From Legionella micdadei (lineage in GTDB: Bacteria; Pseudomonadota; Gammaproteobacteria; Legionellales; Legionellaceae), in contig NZ_LN614830.1 in assembly GCF_000953635.1 (NCBI RefSeq), forward strand, positions 186,001 through 250,000: a stretch of DNA of 64,000 nucleotides, read 5' to 3'. This document shows, in pieces, positions 24,983 to 34,652 of this stretch. The first letter of the stretch is position 1; each line of letters begins with the position of its first letter. Position numbers and translations under genes: made by a program. The notes under the pieces were generated by a model. The model was not told where the DNA came from and did no database searches. It saw only the letters and a list, made by a program, of their open reading frames with translations.

Positions 24983-27571
24983 ATGCCAGACAAAACTATT
25001 TACCGCAAAGACTATCAGGCACCTAATTTTACTGTGGATACTGTCGATCTTGATTTTGATCTCCATGATGATCATGCGCTTGTGATTAATCGCATGAAGT
25101 TAAAGCGCCAACAGGCAGGTGAGTTGCATTTATATGGCGATGAGTTAGAACTTGTTAGTGTTCATATGGATGATAGACAGCTTATCGATAAAAAAGACTA
25201 TCGTCTACAAAACGGCGATTTAATTATTGAAAACTGCCCGGATGTAGAATTCTTTTTAGAAATCGTCACTCGCATTTATCCGCAAAATAATACGCAATTA
25301 TCTGGGCTTTATCGTTCCCATCAACTTTTTTGCACCCAATGCGAAGCAGAAGGATTCCGGCGAATTACCTTTTACTTAGACAGGCCCGACGTGTTGGCAA
25401 TCTATACCACAACCATTAGCGCTGATAAGACGAAGTACCCTGTGTTGCTTTCCAATGGTAATTTAATTGATTCAGGCGACCTGGAGCATGGGCGTCATTG
25501 GGTAAAATGGCAAGATCCATTCAAAAAACCTTCCTATTTATTTGCTTTGGTGGCGGGAGACTTGGCTTGTGTACAAGACAAGTTTGTCACCGCTTCCGGC
25601 AAGACAGTGGATTTACACATTTATGTTGAACCAGGCAACGAAGATAAATGTGCCCATGCAATGGCTTCTTTGAAACGAGCTATGCGTTGGGATGAAGACG
25701 TTTATGGCCGTGAATATGACTTAAACATTTACATGATTGTTGCTGTCAGTGATTTCAACATGGGGGCGATGGAAAATAAAGGGTTAAATCTTTTTAACTC
25801 CAAATACATATTGGCGCGTCCTGACACGGCAACAGATCAAGATTTTGCCGATGTTGAAGGGGTTGTTGGCCATGAGTATTTTCATAATTGGACAGGGAAT
25901 CGTGTTACTTGCCGCGATTGGTTCCAATTGAGTTTAAAAGAAGGATTGACTGTCTTTCGTGATCAGGAGTTTTCACGTGACATGAATTCTCGTGATGTCA
26001 ATCGGATCCTCGACGTTAAGGTCTTACGTAGTACCCAATTTCCTGAAGATGCTGGCAGTATGGCGCATCCGGTAAGGCCTGAGTCTTACCAGGAAATTAA
26101 CAATTTTTATACGGCGACGGTGTATAACAAAGGGGCAGAAGTCATCCGTATGCAGCATACGTTGTTAGGCAAGGAAGGTTTTCGCCGCGGCATGGATTTA
26201 TATTTCCAGCGCCATGATGGGCAAGCGGTAACCATCGATGATTTCGTTGCTGCCATGGCCGATGCGAATCAGGTTGACCTAAATCAATTTAAACTTTGGT
26301 ATAGCCAGGCTGGTACACCGGAGATTCGGGTGATTACAGAGTATAGTCAAGGTAACCTCACACTTATCATGTCCCAATCATGTGCACCCACCCCGGAATG
26401 CAAGGAGAAGAAACCTTTCCATATTCCTGTGCGAATTGCTTTATTTGATGAGAGTGGCCAATCTTTGCCGCTAAAACATGACGTATTGGAACTACGTGAG
26501 GAACAGCAGGTTTTCCATTTCACAGGTTTGCCAGGAAAACCGATTATTTCCTTATTGCGGGATTTTTCTGCCCCGGTGAAATTGCATCACCAAGTCAGTG
26601 AGGAGGAATTGCTCGCGCTATTGCGGTTTGAGTCAGATGGCTTTGCCAAATGGGATGCAGCCCAACGGTTGGCACTTACTTGCATCCACAATTATTTTAA
26701 TATGGCACACGATAAATGGCACATTCCTCAAGCGTTGATTCATGCTTATCGCCATGTATTGGAAGATGAATCGCTGGATTATGCGCTAAGGGCCGAGTTA
26801 TTAACTCCTCCAGGGTTTGAAGATGTGGCTGGCGATTTGAAAGTGGTTGATGTGGGGGTTGTCGAAAAAGCCCGGGATTTCTTCCGTAACGAATTAGGAA
26901 AGCAACTTTTTGAGCACTTACAGGCGATGTATCAAGCGTTATGGCAAGCAGAAGATCATGGCATGCATGCTGAGGCTTATGGCAGAAGACGATTGCGAAA
27001 TGTTTGCTTATGGTTAATGATGAAAGCGAATGAGTCTCAAAGTTTACCCCTTTGCCAGCAGCAATTCATTAAAGCGAAGACTATGACTGATCAGCTTGCC
27101 AGCTTCGCTGCGCTGAACGATTGTACCCAGGGAACCGCGAGGGAGCAGGCCATTGATAGTTTTTATCGTCAGTGGTCTCAGGACGAACTTGTTTTGGATA
27201 AATGGTTCTCTATCCAAGCCATCAGTGAATTGCCGGATACGTTGGCCCGTGTTAAAACTTTACTCAAGCATCCTGCGTTTAACATGAAAAATCCTAACAA
27301 AGTTCGTGCAGTGGTTGGTGCTTTTTGCCAAGCGAATCCTAAACATTTTCATGCTGCAGATGGAAGCGGCTATGTTTTTCTAGGAGAGATTTTGGCGCAG
27401 GTGGACAAAATAAACCCACAGATTGCCGCACGCTTAGCAATCCCATTTACTCGCTGGCGCCGCTATGATTCGCCCCGACAAAAGTTGATGAAAGAGCAAC
27501 TCAAGCGACTGACTGAGCATGATTTGTCCCGTGATTTAAGCGAATTAGTGGAAAAAAGTTTAGTGGAGTAA
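24983..27571 (+). CDS. pepN: Aminopeptidase N (M1 metallopeptidase)
   Basis: 862-residue cytosolic zinc aminopeptidase of broad specificity. The exopeptidase motif GAMENKGLNLFNSKY precedes the zinc motif HEYFHNWTGNRVTCRDWFQL, with His297 matching the numbering of the E. coli enzyme, and the second Glu in SLKEGLTVFRDQEFS. Length is close to E. coli PepN (870). The ATG at 24983 has GGAG nine bases upstream. aroE starts 2 bases after its stop, so they form an operon. Confidence 0.96.
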   Translation: MPDKTIYRKDYQAPNFTVDTVDLDFDLHDDHALVINRMKLKRQQAGELHLYGDELELVSVHMDDRQLIDKKDYRLQNGDLIIENCPDVEFFLEIVTRIYPQNNTQLSGLYRSHQLFCTQCEAEGFRRITFYLDRPDVLAIYTTTISADKTKYPVLLSNGNLIDSGDLEHGRHWVKWQDPFKKPSYLFALVAGDLACVQDKFVTASGKTVDLHIYVEPGNEDKCAHAMASLKRAMRWDEDVYGREYDLNIYMIVAVSDFNMGAMENKGLNLFNSKYILARPDTATDQDFADVEGVVGHEYFHNWTGNRVTCRDWFQLSLKEGLTVFRDQEFSRDMNSRDVNRILDVKVLRSTQFPEDAGSMAHPVRPESYQEINNFYTATVYNKGAEVIRMQHTLLGKEGFRRGMDLYFQRHDGQAVTIDDFVAAMADANQVDLNQFKLWYSQAGTPEIRVITEYSQGNLTLIMSQSCAPTPECKEKKPFHIPVRIALFDESGQSLPLKHDVLELREEQQVFHFTGLPGKPIISLLRDFSAPVKLHHQVSEEELLALLRFESDGFAKWDAAQRLALTCIHNYFNMAHDKWHIPQALIHAYRHVLEDESLDYALRAELLTPPGFEDVAGDLKVVDVGVVEKARDFFRNELGKQLFEHLQAMYQALWQAEDHGMHAEAYGRRRLRNVCLWLMMKANESQSLPLCQQQFIKAKTMTDQLASFAALNDCTQGTAREQAIDSFYRQWSQDELVLDKWFSIQAISELPDTLARVKTLLKHPAFNMKNPNKVRAVVGAFCQANPKHFHAADGSGYVFLGEILAQVDKINPQIAARLAIPFTRWRRYDSPRQKLMKEQLKRLTEHDLSRDLSELVEKSLVE

Positions 27572-27573
27572 GC

Positions 27574-28371
27574 ATGATTAATCGTTTTGCAGTGATGGGA
27601 AATCCGATTTCCCATAGTCTGTCTCCGTTTATCCATCAACGCTTCGCTGAGCAAACAGGCATCAAGTTGAGTTACGAGAAATTACTTGTGCCAGAAGAGC
27701 ATTTTGAAGCCCAAGTTTTGGATTTTTTTGCTCAAGGAGGAAAAGGTTTAAACATCACTTTACCCTTTAAGCAAAAAGCTTATGCCATGGCACATACCCG
27801 CTCTCCAAGAGCAATGCAGGCTAAAGCAGCAAATACGTTGTGGATGAGTGATAACCAATTGCATGCAGACAATACTGATGGTATTGGGTTAATCAGGGAT
27901 TTAGCCTATTACCTTAACCTCACAGAAAAGCATGTCCTTTTGTTAGGCGCCGGAGGGGCTGCGCGAGGTATTATTGGACCTTTGCTTGACGCTGGAATTA
28001 GTAGCCTTTTTGTTGTTAATCGTACTGAGGAAAAAGCCCAGAGTTTGAAAGCTGATTTCGCGCAAATTACCTGTAGCCGCCTGTCGGAGCTAAAAGGGGA
28101 TTTTGACTTAATTATTAATGCGACTCCATCGAGTTTAACTGAAGAAAAAATGGAACTCCCGCATTCACTGCTAAAGCCAACCACACTTTGCTACGATTTA
28201 GCCTACAATCGCCAACATCCTACCCCTTTTGTCCAATGGGCTAAAGGACAAGGGGTCTTCGGGGTAGATGGTTTAGGTATGTTGGTAGAACAAGCTGCCG
28301 AGGCGTTCTTGATTTGGAATGGGATTATGCCGGATGCGCGGATTGTGTTTAAGGAGCTGAGAAAAGGGTAA
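27574..28371 (+). CDS. aroE: Shikimate dehydrogenase
   Basis: 265-residue NADP-dependent enzyme reducing 3-dehydroshikimate to shikimate in aromatic amino acid synthesis. Substrate-binding text MGNPISHSLSPFIHQRF (about 8-24), the catalytic Lys in GLNITLPFKQKA (about 63-67), NTLWM and ADNTDGIGLIRDL, and the nucleotide loop LLGAGGAARGI are all visible. The end VDGLGMLVEQAAEAFLIWNG is typical. The ATG follows GGAG and sits directly behind pepN. Confidence 0.96.
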   Translation: MINRFAVMGNPISHSLSPFIHQRFAEQTGIKLSYEKLLVPEEHFEAQVLDFFAQGGKGLNITLPFKQKAYAMAHTRSPRAMQAKAANTLWMSDNQLHADNTDGIGLIRDLAYYLNLTEKHVLLLGAGGAARGIIGPLLDAGISSLFVVNRTEEKAQSLKADFAQITCSRLSELKGDFDLIINATPSSLTEEKMELPHSLLKPTTLCYDLAYNRQHPTPFVQWAKGQGVFGVDGLGMLVEQAAEAFLIWNGIMPDARIVFKELRKG

Positions 28372-28470
28372 ATTACACTAAATTTAAATCGGATAGTTAC
28401 TTAATATTTTATTAAGCTTTCTCGAGTATATTTGCCTCTCCATTTCCAATCTGAAGCTATATTTTCAATA

Positions 28471-30381
28471 ATGAGCAAAGTAGTTATTTGTGGCGCTGGT
28501 CCTATCGGCTTGTATTTAGCCATCCGCCTTAAACAGAAAGGTGTGAAAAATATTGTTGTTTATGATCCAAGAGCTGGGGAATACACGCGGCCTGGGCATT
28601 TAAATCAAAGTGTTTTTGCAACAGCAGAAACAGGGCTAGGAATAAAAATTTGGGATTACACTAAAACTGGCCATATAAAGGATTTAGAAAAAAAGCTCTA
28701 TAAGGAAGCTTGCAATTTAAAAATTCAAATTGAAAAACAGCGGTTTGTTGAATTTAATGCCAAGAAAAAAGGAGTGGTGGTTAAGGATCTCGATGAGAAT
28801 CAAACGGATGTTGAAAGCTATATGGTCTTCGACTGTACCGGTTCGCGACGCGAAGTAATTAAGGCTTTTAATGTGGTACAACCAAATTATTTTACTTTAA
28901 AGCCAATCATTAATGAAAATGACATCTTTGTAAAAAATCATTTCCTAGCTTACGTTAAGATGGATCCTTCGGACTACCTTTCATTAAGGGATAGTGATTA
29001 CTTAAGGTACGATTCGGATATGTATGTCACTTATATGCAAAAATTTCGTGAATTCGGTTGGAAAGAATTTGCCCCGCCCTATTTTTACGAAGTAAATTTT
29101 GGCAAAAATAAAGTTTGCATGTATGTAGAGCACCCAGATAATTTATCTCAAGATCTCCATGGTCAATGGTTACAAACAGTACTTGAATTCCATTCAAATG
29201 ATCCGGCAATTAAATATGAATTATGTCCACCCTCTAAAAAAGGCCTGAAAAAGCCCCGTTTTAACGCGTTCACAGTCAATCCTCAAGAGTTATCTGCTGT
29301 CGTATTTAATGGTTCGCGGCGATTGCCAGCAGTAGCCGCCCAAGGCGATGCTCAAATCGATTTTAATCATCGTTTGGCGCATGGTGTTGAAGACGGATTT
29401 GAACGTATTGAAACTTTTCTTAAAGATCTGGACATTATCGACGGCATCATCTACTTTGATGGGGACACCGCTGAAGAACATTTAAAACCAGAGTTGGCGA
29501 CCCACCGAGAAAAATTAGTAAGGCATTACGCCCGGCAAAAAGAAGAGGCTCGGAAAGCGCTTATTCCTGCAAAGAAGCAATATTTAGAAATTATTGCTGC
29601 AACTGGGGATGCTGACAAAAAGTTAGCACTCCAGGAAACATTAAAAGTAATTGACGCAAGAATTTCTTATACCCATGTCACTGATAAACTAAGCCTGTGT
29701 GAGGATAGTCACTCAAAACAGCTCAGTGCAGATGATTTAGCGCTTTTGGATGAGATTTATAGGGATTACACAAATGCCAATGATAATCTTCCTGAGTATT
29801 ATGAAAATTTCAGGGCGACTCTTCCCGAGATAGCCGCTAGGCTTGCTCGCCATTACAAAACGGTCGCAACCGATCTCTTTCAAAAAAATCGCTTTTCGGA
29901 AGCAATTGATGCTTATAAAAAAGCTCTACAGCTCTACCAATCTAAGCCAGTTCACCTAGAAAAAATTATTGTTATTTCAAATTTAATCCTTTGTTATAAA
30001 AACCTAGGAGAGGTAAGAGATAGTATAGAACTTGTCCAAATAGCCCTCGCTTACCCAAATTCGGATAGAGAGATTACTTTGAAAAAGGAAAAAATGGCTT
30101 ATAACTTTATTCGCTGTATTGCGGATGCTCTTGAACGAGGAGAGACTTTTTCCGAAGATCTTCCATTGCTGATTAAACAAAGCACGCAACATCTAAGCCA
30201 AAAGTCTAAAGGCTTGCTAAGAAATTCATTAGTAATCCTAACTCAGCATGGTTGTTTGGATATGAAAGAGGCTTCATTTACTGTAGAAAGTGCTAAGATA
30301 GCTCCATTTTTTAAAGTTGCTAATGGTTCTGCCGATCTCAGTAATTTGAGTGCATTAGGTGCCAGTTTCTCAGCATCATAA
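28471..30381 (+). CDS. FAD-dependent monooxygenase-like protein with TPR-like C-terminus
   Basis: 636 residues. It begins MSKVVICGAGPIGLYLAIRL, a dinucleotide-binding GxGxxG. This is followed by VVYDPRAGEYTRPGHLN, reminiscent of the KR-containing loop of MICAL and p-hydroxybenzoate-hydroxylase-like enzymes. The second FAD motif is AVAAQGDAQIDFNHRLAHGV (about residues 288-307). Residues 340-420 are long charged helices. Residues 465-560 (ATDLFQKNRFSEAIDAYKKA) look like TPR helices. No signal peptide. The ATG at 28471 is chosen over the TTG at 28432 because it starts the Rossmann strand directly. Substrate unknown; the combination suggests a protein-directed oxidase or effector. Confidence 0.75.
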   Translation: MSKVVICGAGPIGLYLAIRLKQKGVKNIVVYDPRAGEYTRPGHLNQSVFATAETGLGIKIWDYTKTGHIKDLEKKLYKEACNLKIQIEKQRFVEFNAKKKGVVVKDLDENQTDVESYMVFDCTGSRREVIKAFNVVQPNYFTLKPIINENDIFVKNHFLAYVKMDPSDYLSLRDSDYLRYDSDMYVTYMQKFREFGWKEFAPPYFYEVNFGKNKVCMYVEHPDNLSQDLHGQWLQTVLEFHSNDPAIKYELCPPSKKGLKKPRFNAFTVNPQELSAVVFNGSRRLPAVAAQGDAQIDFNHRLAHGVEDGFERIETFLKDLDIIDGIIYFDGDTAEEHLKPELATHREKLVRHYARQKEEARKALIPAKKQYLEIIAATGDADKKLALQETLKVIDARISYTHVTDKLSLCEDSHSKQLSADDLALLDEIYRDYTNANDNLPEYYENFRATLPEIAARLARHYKTVATDLFQKNRFSEAIDAYKKALQLYQSKPVHLEKIIVISNLILCYKNLGEVRDSIELVQIALAYPNSDREITLKKEKMAYNFIRCIADALERGETFSEDLPLLIKQSTQHLSQKSKGLLRNSLVILTQHGCLDMKEASFTVESAKIAPFFKVANGSADLSNLSALGASFSAS

Positions 30382-30396
30382 GCAGAAGTATGTTGA

Positions 30397-30433
30397 CTAT
30401 GTTGGGTCATTAAGCCATTTGACCCCAACATAG
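30397..30433. terminator. Inverted repeat between convergent genes
   Basis: CTATGTTGGGTCA and TGACCCCAACATAG pair over 13 bases with one bulged base and a loop of about 10. It lies between the FAD gene stop (30381) and the patatin stop (30448). There is no T-tract, so it is a weak bidirectional terminator or a transcript-stabilising stem. Confidence 0.4.
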
Positions 30434-30447
30434 GATAGGCGCTAAGT

Positions 30448-31560
30448 TTAATTGGTAAAAAATTTAGTGACATCATCCGCTACGGCTATGGTATCTTGAT
30501 AACCTAAGTCAAGAAGCTCGCGAGTAAATCCTGGTTCAAACAATAAAAAACTGAGTAAATCCCCTGACTTATTTTTTGCCCCCAAAATATTAAGTAGAAA
30601 ACGTAGCAACGCAGGCATACTCTGATATTGTGCTTGAGCAATATCGGCAATATCAATACTGGGTCTGAGGTGAAATGTCTCGATGGGGCGCCAAGGCGAA
30701 CGGCGTTTTTTCCACATCGACAAGAGACGGGCAATATCATTCATGCGGTTCACCATTTCAATATCACGATCAAGGTTATCAAGGAATAACCCATTCAGCA
30801 TGCCGCCCAAAATATGAGCGAAGCCAACTTCCCCGTTGCGCAACTGGTCAGGGTCATGAAACACCGGTAAGGGACGGGTGCCCAAAATAAGAATTTTTTC
30901 AACTTGGAATCGTATTGCACCCCGTAAAGGGGAAACTAAGCCTATACTGCCATCGCCGTAATGAAAGCCATCAATATTAACTGTAGGGAAGAAAAGCGGA
31001 AGCGCGCTGGATGCGAGAATATGTTCCATTTTGAGCGCTGCTTGTTGGCTGACATGTCGAGGATAATGCCAATCTTCAAATTCAGGGAAATCATGGCGAT
31101 AAAAGGAAATGGTTTGCTGGGTTTCGTAGCAATGGCTAATGACCTCCATTGCTTCTAAATGATTATTAGCAATGTTTGCATCAATCATGTCAAAATCAAT
31201 GTTGGTAGTGATGAATTCGCGCAATGGCGTGGTATCAAGCAGATGTCCAGATTGACGCTGCTTTACAATTAAATGGCTTAAATTACGCAATACTGACTTG
31301 CTTAGTTCATAATTACTGGCATTAAAAATTTGCTGACAACGAATTTCGGCCCACATTGCCTCAAGTTTTTCTAACCCCATTTGAAAGTCGTGTGCATTTT
31401 CAGCCAAGACGGCTGCATTAATGCAGCCGACACTGACCCCGCTAATCATTTCAAAAGGCATTGTTTTCGCTTGCAAAATATGGCCAATGGCTTTTAGCAC
31501 GCCAGCTTGATAAGCACCACGCGCTCCACCACCGGCCAAAAAAAGGGCTCTCCTAGCCAT
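30448..31560 (-). CDS. Patatin-like phospholipase
   Basis: 370-residue serine hydrolase. The oxyanion motif GGGARGAYQ (Gly10-Gly12) and nucleophile elbow GVSVG (Ser43) are followed by the dyad Asp in YGDGSIGLVSP, so the catalytic Ser-Asp dyad looks intact. Patatins release fatty acids from phospholipids; Legionella has many, some injected into host cells (VipD) and others intracellular. No signal peptide. The N-terminus is short (9 residues before GGG), unlike VipD. The C-terminal 120 residues are helical. It converges with the FAD gene. Its function cannot be decided from sequence. Confidence 0.9.
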   Translation of the reverse strand: MARRALFLAGGGARGAYQAGVLKAIGHILQAKTMPFEMISGVSVGCINAAVLAENAHDFQMGLEKLEAMWAEIRCQQIFNASNYELSKSVLRNLSHLIVKQRQSGHLLDTTPLREFITTNIDFDMIDANIANNHLEAMEVISHCYETQQTISFYRHDFPEFEDWHYPRHVSQQAALKMEHILASSALPLFFPTVNIDGFHYGDGSIGLVSPLRGAIRFQVEKILILGTRPLPVFHDPDQLRNGEVGFAHILGGMLNGLFLDNLDRDIEMVNRMNDIARLLSMWKKRRSPWRPIETFHLRPSIDIADIAQAQYQSMPALLRFLLNILGAKNKSGDLLSFLLFEPGFTRELLDLGYQDTIAVADDVTKFFTN

Positions 31561-31803
31561 GTCTTTCAGGTTTTTCTTATTGGGGAAGATTAGGGGAATA
31601 TAGTTGACTATACAAGGACTGGCAAGCGTCGGAATTAAAAAATCATTAAAAACTTATGTCCTGGAATTATCCGTTGATCATTCATGCAGGGATTAATTGT
31701 TGAAAACTATCTCATTTTGGGTAAAATATGCTTCATATTTTCATAATTAACTCATAAATTCTGCTATAATCCGGCGGTTTTTAGCTAATTTAGGTTGCTT
31801 AAT

Positions 31804-33072
31804 ATGGGTGAGGGGCTGCAGCCAAACGAAACCATTAAAGAAAAAATTGATGCTCAATCGGCAGAGGCTGCTCTTATAAGCGCAAGAAAGCAAGTGCTGG
31901 AGATGCAGGAGCCGGTTAGCTTTACCCCCAGGCCTATGCCGCCAGATGCGCTCACTATTGCTTTAATAAAGAAAATCCCTTTTCTTGCTAATTTCTTGCG
32001 TAGTGTTGATGCAACAGGTGTTGCCGTAAGTAAGCTAGCATACATTCAAGGGAATGAATTAGCGGGTACAGTCAATTCTAGTTTTCGTATTGCTGGTGCT
32101 GTTATTGCCTTTATTGATTTTGTTCGAATTCCTGCGATGTATTTTGCGGCATGGCTTTTAGGCCAACCGCTTCCGATTACTTTATCGCAAAATGCTAAAT
32201 GGCTTTACTCTGCTGTTGTCCTGGCACTATCATTCGCCGGTTTGTTGGCACCTACAGCAGTGGCGCCATTCATCGCATTAGCAGCAGCAAGCCTTGCTTG
32301 TTTCGTAAGTATCTTTACACTGGGTAAGCATTTTTACGATCGTTATCAGACCAAGGAATTATTGAGGCAAACGAAGCAAAAAGCGGATTGGGCCGAAGTT
32401 GAGCTTCAGCAAATGATGCGGGCGGCAAAAAAATTAGGCACACTGCTTAATGATCCAGAAAAAAAACAAAATTATCCGGCTTACATAGAGCATGTTGAAA
32501 CGCTGCAAGAAGACATCGATGAGAAGAAAGAAGAACTCCAAGAATTGTATGATAAGCAATTAGAAACTTTACAAATATTGGAGGAGCTTGGCTGGGCCGG
32601 CGTGCTTCATAAGACCGTAGGAATTAGTTTTGCAGCAGCGGCATTGGTTGGATTGGCTTTGTCCCTTACCTTTCCTCTTGTCGGTTTGGCTATTTTTGGC
32701 GCCAGTGCTGCTGGGGGAGGTTTATATATTTTGGGACGCTTAATTCATATGGTTATCCCGATTATTATTGAGAAGATAAACAAAAGCGCTGCCGAACCCA
32801 CCAATGAACAAGCGGCCGATCCTAATAGCTTATCGATTGAAAAAATGCTTCTAGTGGAAAGAATACCCTCACCGGTTGAAAGTAAACCCTGCCTGATAAA
32901 AAATGCAGAGAGCCTAAAGCAGGGGGCACCTGGCACAACAGGGCTGAGATTATTTGATGATAAAGGTACGATTCTGAAGGGGGAGCGAGAAACTTTTTTG
33001 CAGCAGAACTGTGGTCACTCCGAGTTGGCAACCGCTGAGTTGCGAGAAAATAATTCAGAATGTGTACTGTAG
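31804..33072 (+). CDS. Membrane protein with coiled coil between hydrophobic hairpins, effector candidate
   Basis: 422 residues. Two hydrophobic blocks (about 88-170 and 275-325) bracket a charged coiled coil of about 85 residues (QTKQKADWAEVELQQMM, LQEDIDEKKEELQELYDKQL). The C-terminal 100 residues are soluble, with Glu-rich text. Hydrophobic hairpin plus coiled coil is a common layout of Legionella LegC-type effectors, but I see no direct homology. The ATG at 31804 has AGG nine bases upstream; a TTG at 31795 is less likely. A TATAAT at 31765-31770 lies 33 bases before it. Terminal residues are ECVL, which is not a CaaX. Confidence 0.65.
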   Translation: MGEGLQPNETIKEKIDAQSAEAALISARKQVLEMQEPVSFTPRPMPPDALTIALIKKIPFLANFLRSVDATGVAVSKLAYIQGNELAGTVNSSFRIAGAVIAFIDFVRIPAMYFAAWLLGQPLPITLSQNAKWLYSAVVLALSFAGLLAPTAVAPFIALAAASLACFVSIFTLGKHFYDRYQTKELLRQTKQKADWAEVELQQMMRAAKKLGTLLNDPEKKQNYPAYIEHVETLQEDIDEKKEELQELYDKQLETLQILEELGWAGVLHKTVGISFAAAALVGLALSLTFPLVGLAIFGASAAGGGLYILGRLIHMVIPIIIEKINKSAAEPTNEQAADPNSLSIEKMLLVERIPSPVESKPCLIKNAESLKQGAPGTTGLRLFDDKGTILKGERETFLQQNCGHSELATAELRENNSECVL

Positions 33073-33215
33073 ATCGATTTTTAAAGCCTTTAAGTTTCAG
33101 ATTAGACGATCTTAATGTTGATTTTGTGACCCATCTACCCCAAAAAGCCTAGCTATGTTTGCATTTAGTTCTGAACTGGTATAGCGTTTATTATCTTTGA
33201 AATTACAGGTGATAA

Positions 33216-34652
33216 ATGCTGGCATTTTTTGGTGGGCAACCACGTGCTTTTCGTATGGTTTTTATGCTCGAAATATGGGAGCGCTACGGTTTTTATACCA
33301 TGCAAGGTATCCTCACCTTGTTTTTCATTCGCCATTTAGGATTTAACGATAGCGAAGCGTACTTCACGTTTGGAGCTTTTTCAGCACTAGTCTATGGTTT
33401 GGTGGCCTTGGGTGGATATCTTGGTGATAAAGTTTTGGGTACCAAGCGCACAATTGTTTTAGGACTAATCACGCTTGCTCTAGGTTATCTTTCGTTGGCT
33501 CTGGCGAATAAGCAAAATGTCTTCTTGGCTTTAGGCCTTATTTGTGTGGGAAACGGTTTATTTAAAGCGAATCCATCAAGTTTGCTTGCCAAATGTTATG
33601 AGCAAAATGACTCTCGTTTAGATAGCGCTTTCACTTTGTACTACATGGCAATTAATTTGGGTTCAACGGTAGCTTTATTTGCAGGGCCAGCATTATCGAG
33701 TCGCTTTGGCTATTCTTATGCTTATTTTAGTAGTTTTCTAGGTTTACTCCTCGGGTTGGCTAATTATTATTTTCAACGCCAGCATGTTGCTCATGTCAAT
33801 ACTCCTGCTGATAACAAAGTTGTGTCATTCTGGCAATGGGTTTTTATCTTAGGTGGCGTAATTGCCATTAGCTTGGGCGCTGCCTATTTGCTTCAACATG
33901 TGATTCTAGCTAAAGACCTGGTTTGGTCGATTACTATTTTGGTAGTAGCCATTTATTTCTTTTTTATGCATAAGGAACAGCAGTCGTCAAGGCGCCGCAT
34001 GCTGGTTGCTTTTGTTTTAATGCTTGAAGCGACTGTATTTTTTACACTCTATCAACAAATGCCGACTTCATTAAATTTATTTGCTGTCAACAATGTCAGG
34101 CCTGTTCTTTTAGGTATCTCGCTTGATCCACAAAGTTTTCAAGCCCTGAATCCTATTTGGATTATTATCATGAGTCCTGTATTAGCTGCGTTTTATAATG
34201 CGCTAAATCGTCATGGGTCTGGTTTTTCAATTCCTCACAAATTCGCTTCAGGTATGTTGTGCTGTGGATTAAGTTTTAGTCTGCTCTATTTTGCGCGGTA
34301 TGGCCATGATGGCCATGGCATCGTTTCTTCCTGGTGGTTAGTCGCGAGCTATTTTTTGCAGAGCACTGGTGAGCTGTTGGTATCTGCTTTAGGGGTAGCA
34401 ATGGTGGCCCAGTTAGTGCCCAAGCAAATTACTGGATTTGTAATGGGAATGTGGTTTTTAACTTCTTCGGTTGCTGGGTTTATAGGTGCTTATGTTGCTG
34501 CCCTAACTGCCCTGCCAACCAATGTCACGCCTGGTATAGAGTCTTTAACCATTTACACTCAGGTTTTTGCTTATATTGGTCTTGTTACATTAGCTATCGG
34601 AGTGTTCATGTGGTTAAGCGCTGCTAAGTTGCATTGCTACATGAGATCATAG
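33216..34652 (+). CDS. POT/PTR family proton-dependent oligopeptide transporter
   Basis: 478-residue inner-membrane protein with about 12-14 helices. Start text FMLEIWERYGFYTMQGILTLFF contains the ExxERFxYY-type POT signature (E-x-W-E-R-Y-G-F-Y). GYLGDKVLGTKRTIVLG is the loop after helix 2-3. Another POT motif (ALGLICVGNGLFKANPSSLL) is also present. Imports di- and tripeptides. The ATG follows AGGTGATAA. It converges with the next gene, with no bases between the two stops. Confidence 0.92.
   Translation: MLAFFGGQPRAFRMVFMLEIWERYGFYTMQGILTLFFIRHLGFNDSEAYFTFGAFSALVYGLVALGGYLGDKVLGTKRTIVLGLITLALGYLSLALANKQNVFLALGLICVGNGLFKANPSSLLAKCYEQNDSRLDSAFTLYYMAINLGSTVALFAGPALSSRFGYSYAYFSSFLGLLLGLANYYFQRQHVAHVNTPADNKVVSFWQWVFILGGVIAISLGAAYLLQHVILAKDLVWSITILVVAIYFFFMHKEQQSSRRRMLVAFVLMLEATVFFTLYQQMPTSLNLFAVNNVRPVLLGISLDPQSFQALNPIWIIIMSPVLAAFYNALNRHGSGFSIPHKFASGMLCCGLSFSLLYFARYGHDGHGIVSSWWLVASYFLQSTGELLVSALGVAMVAQLVPKQITGFVMGMWFLTSSVAGFIGAYVAALTALPTNVTPGIESLTIYTQVFAYIGLVTLAIGVFMWLSAAKLHCYMRS

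Noticed and set aside
33061-33072. C-terminal ECVL of the coiled-coil membrane protein, considered as a CaaX box
   Set aside because: The Cys is third from the end, not fourth, so it is not a CaaX motif.
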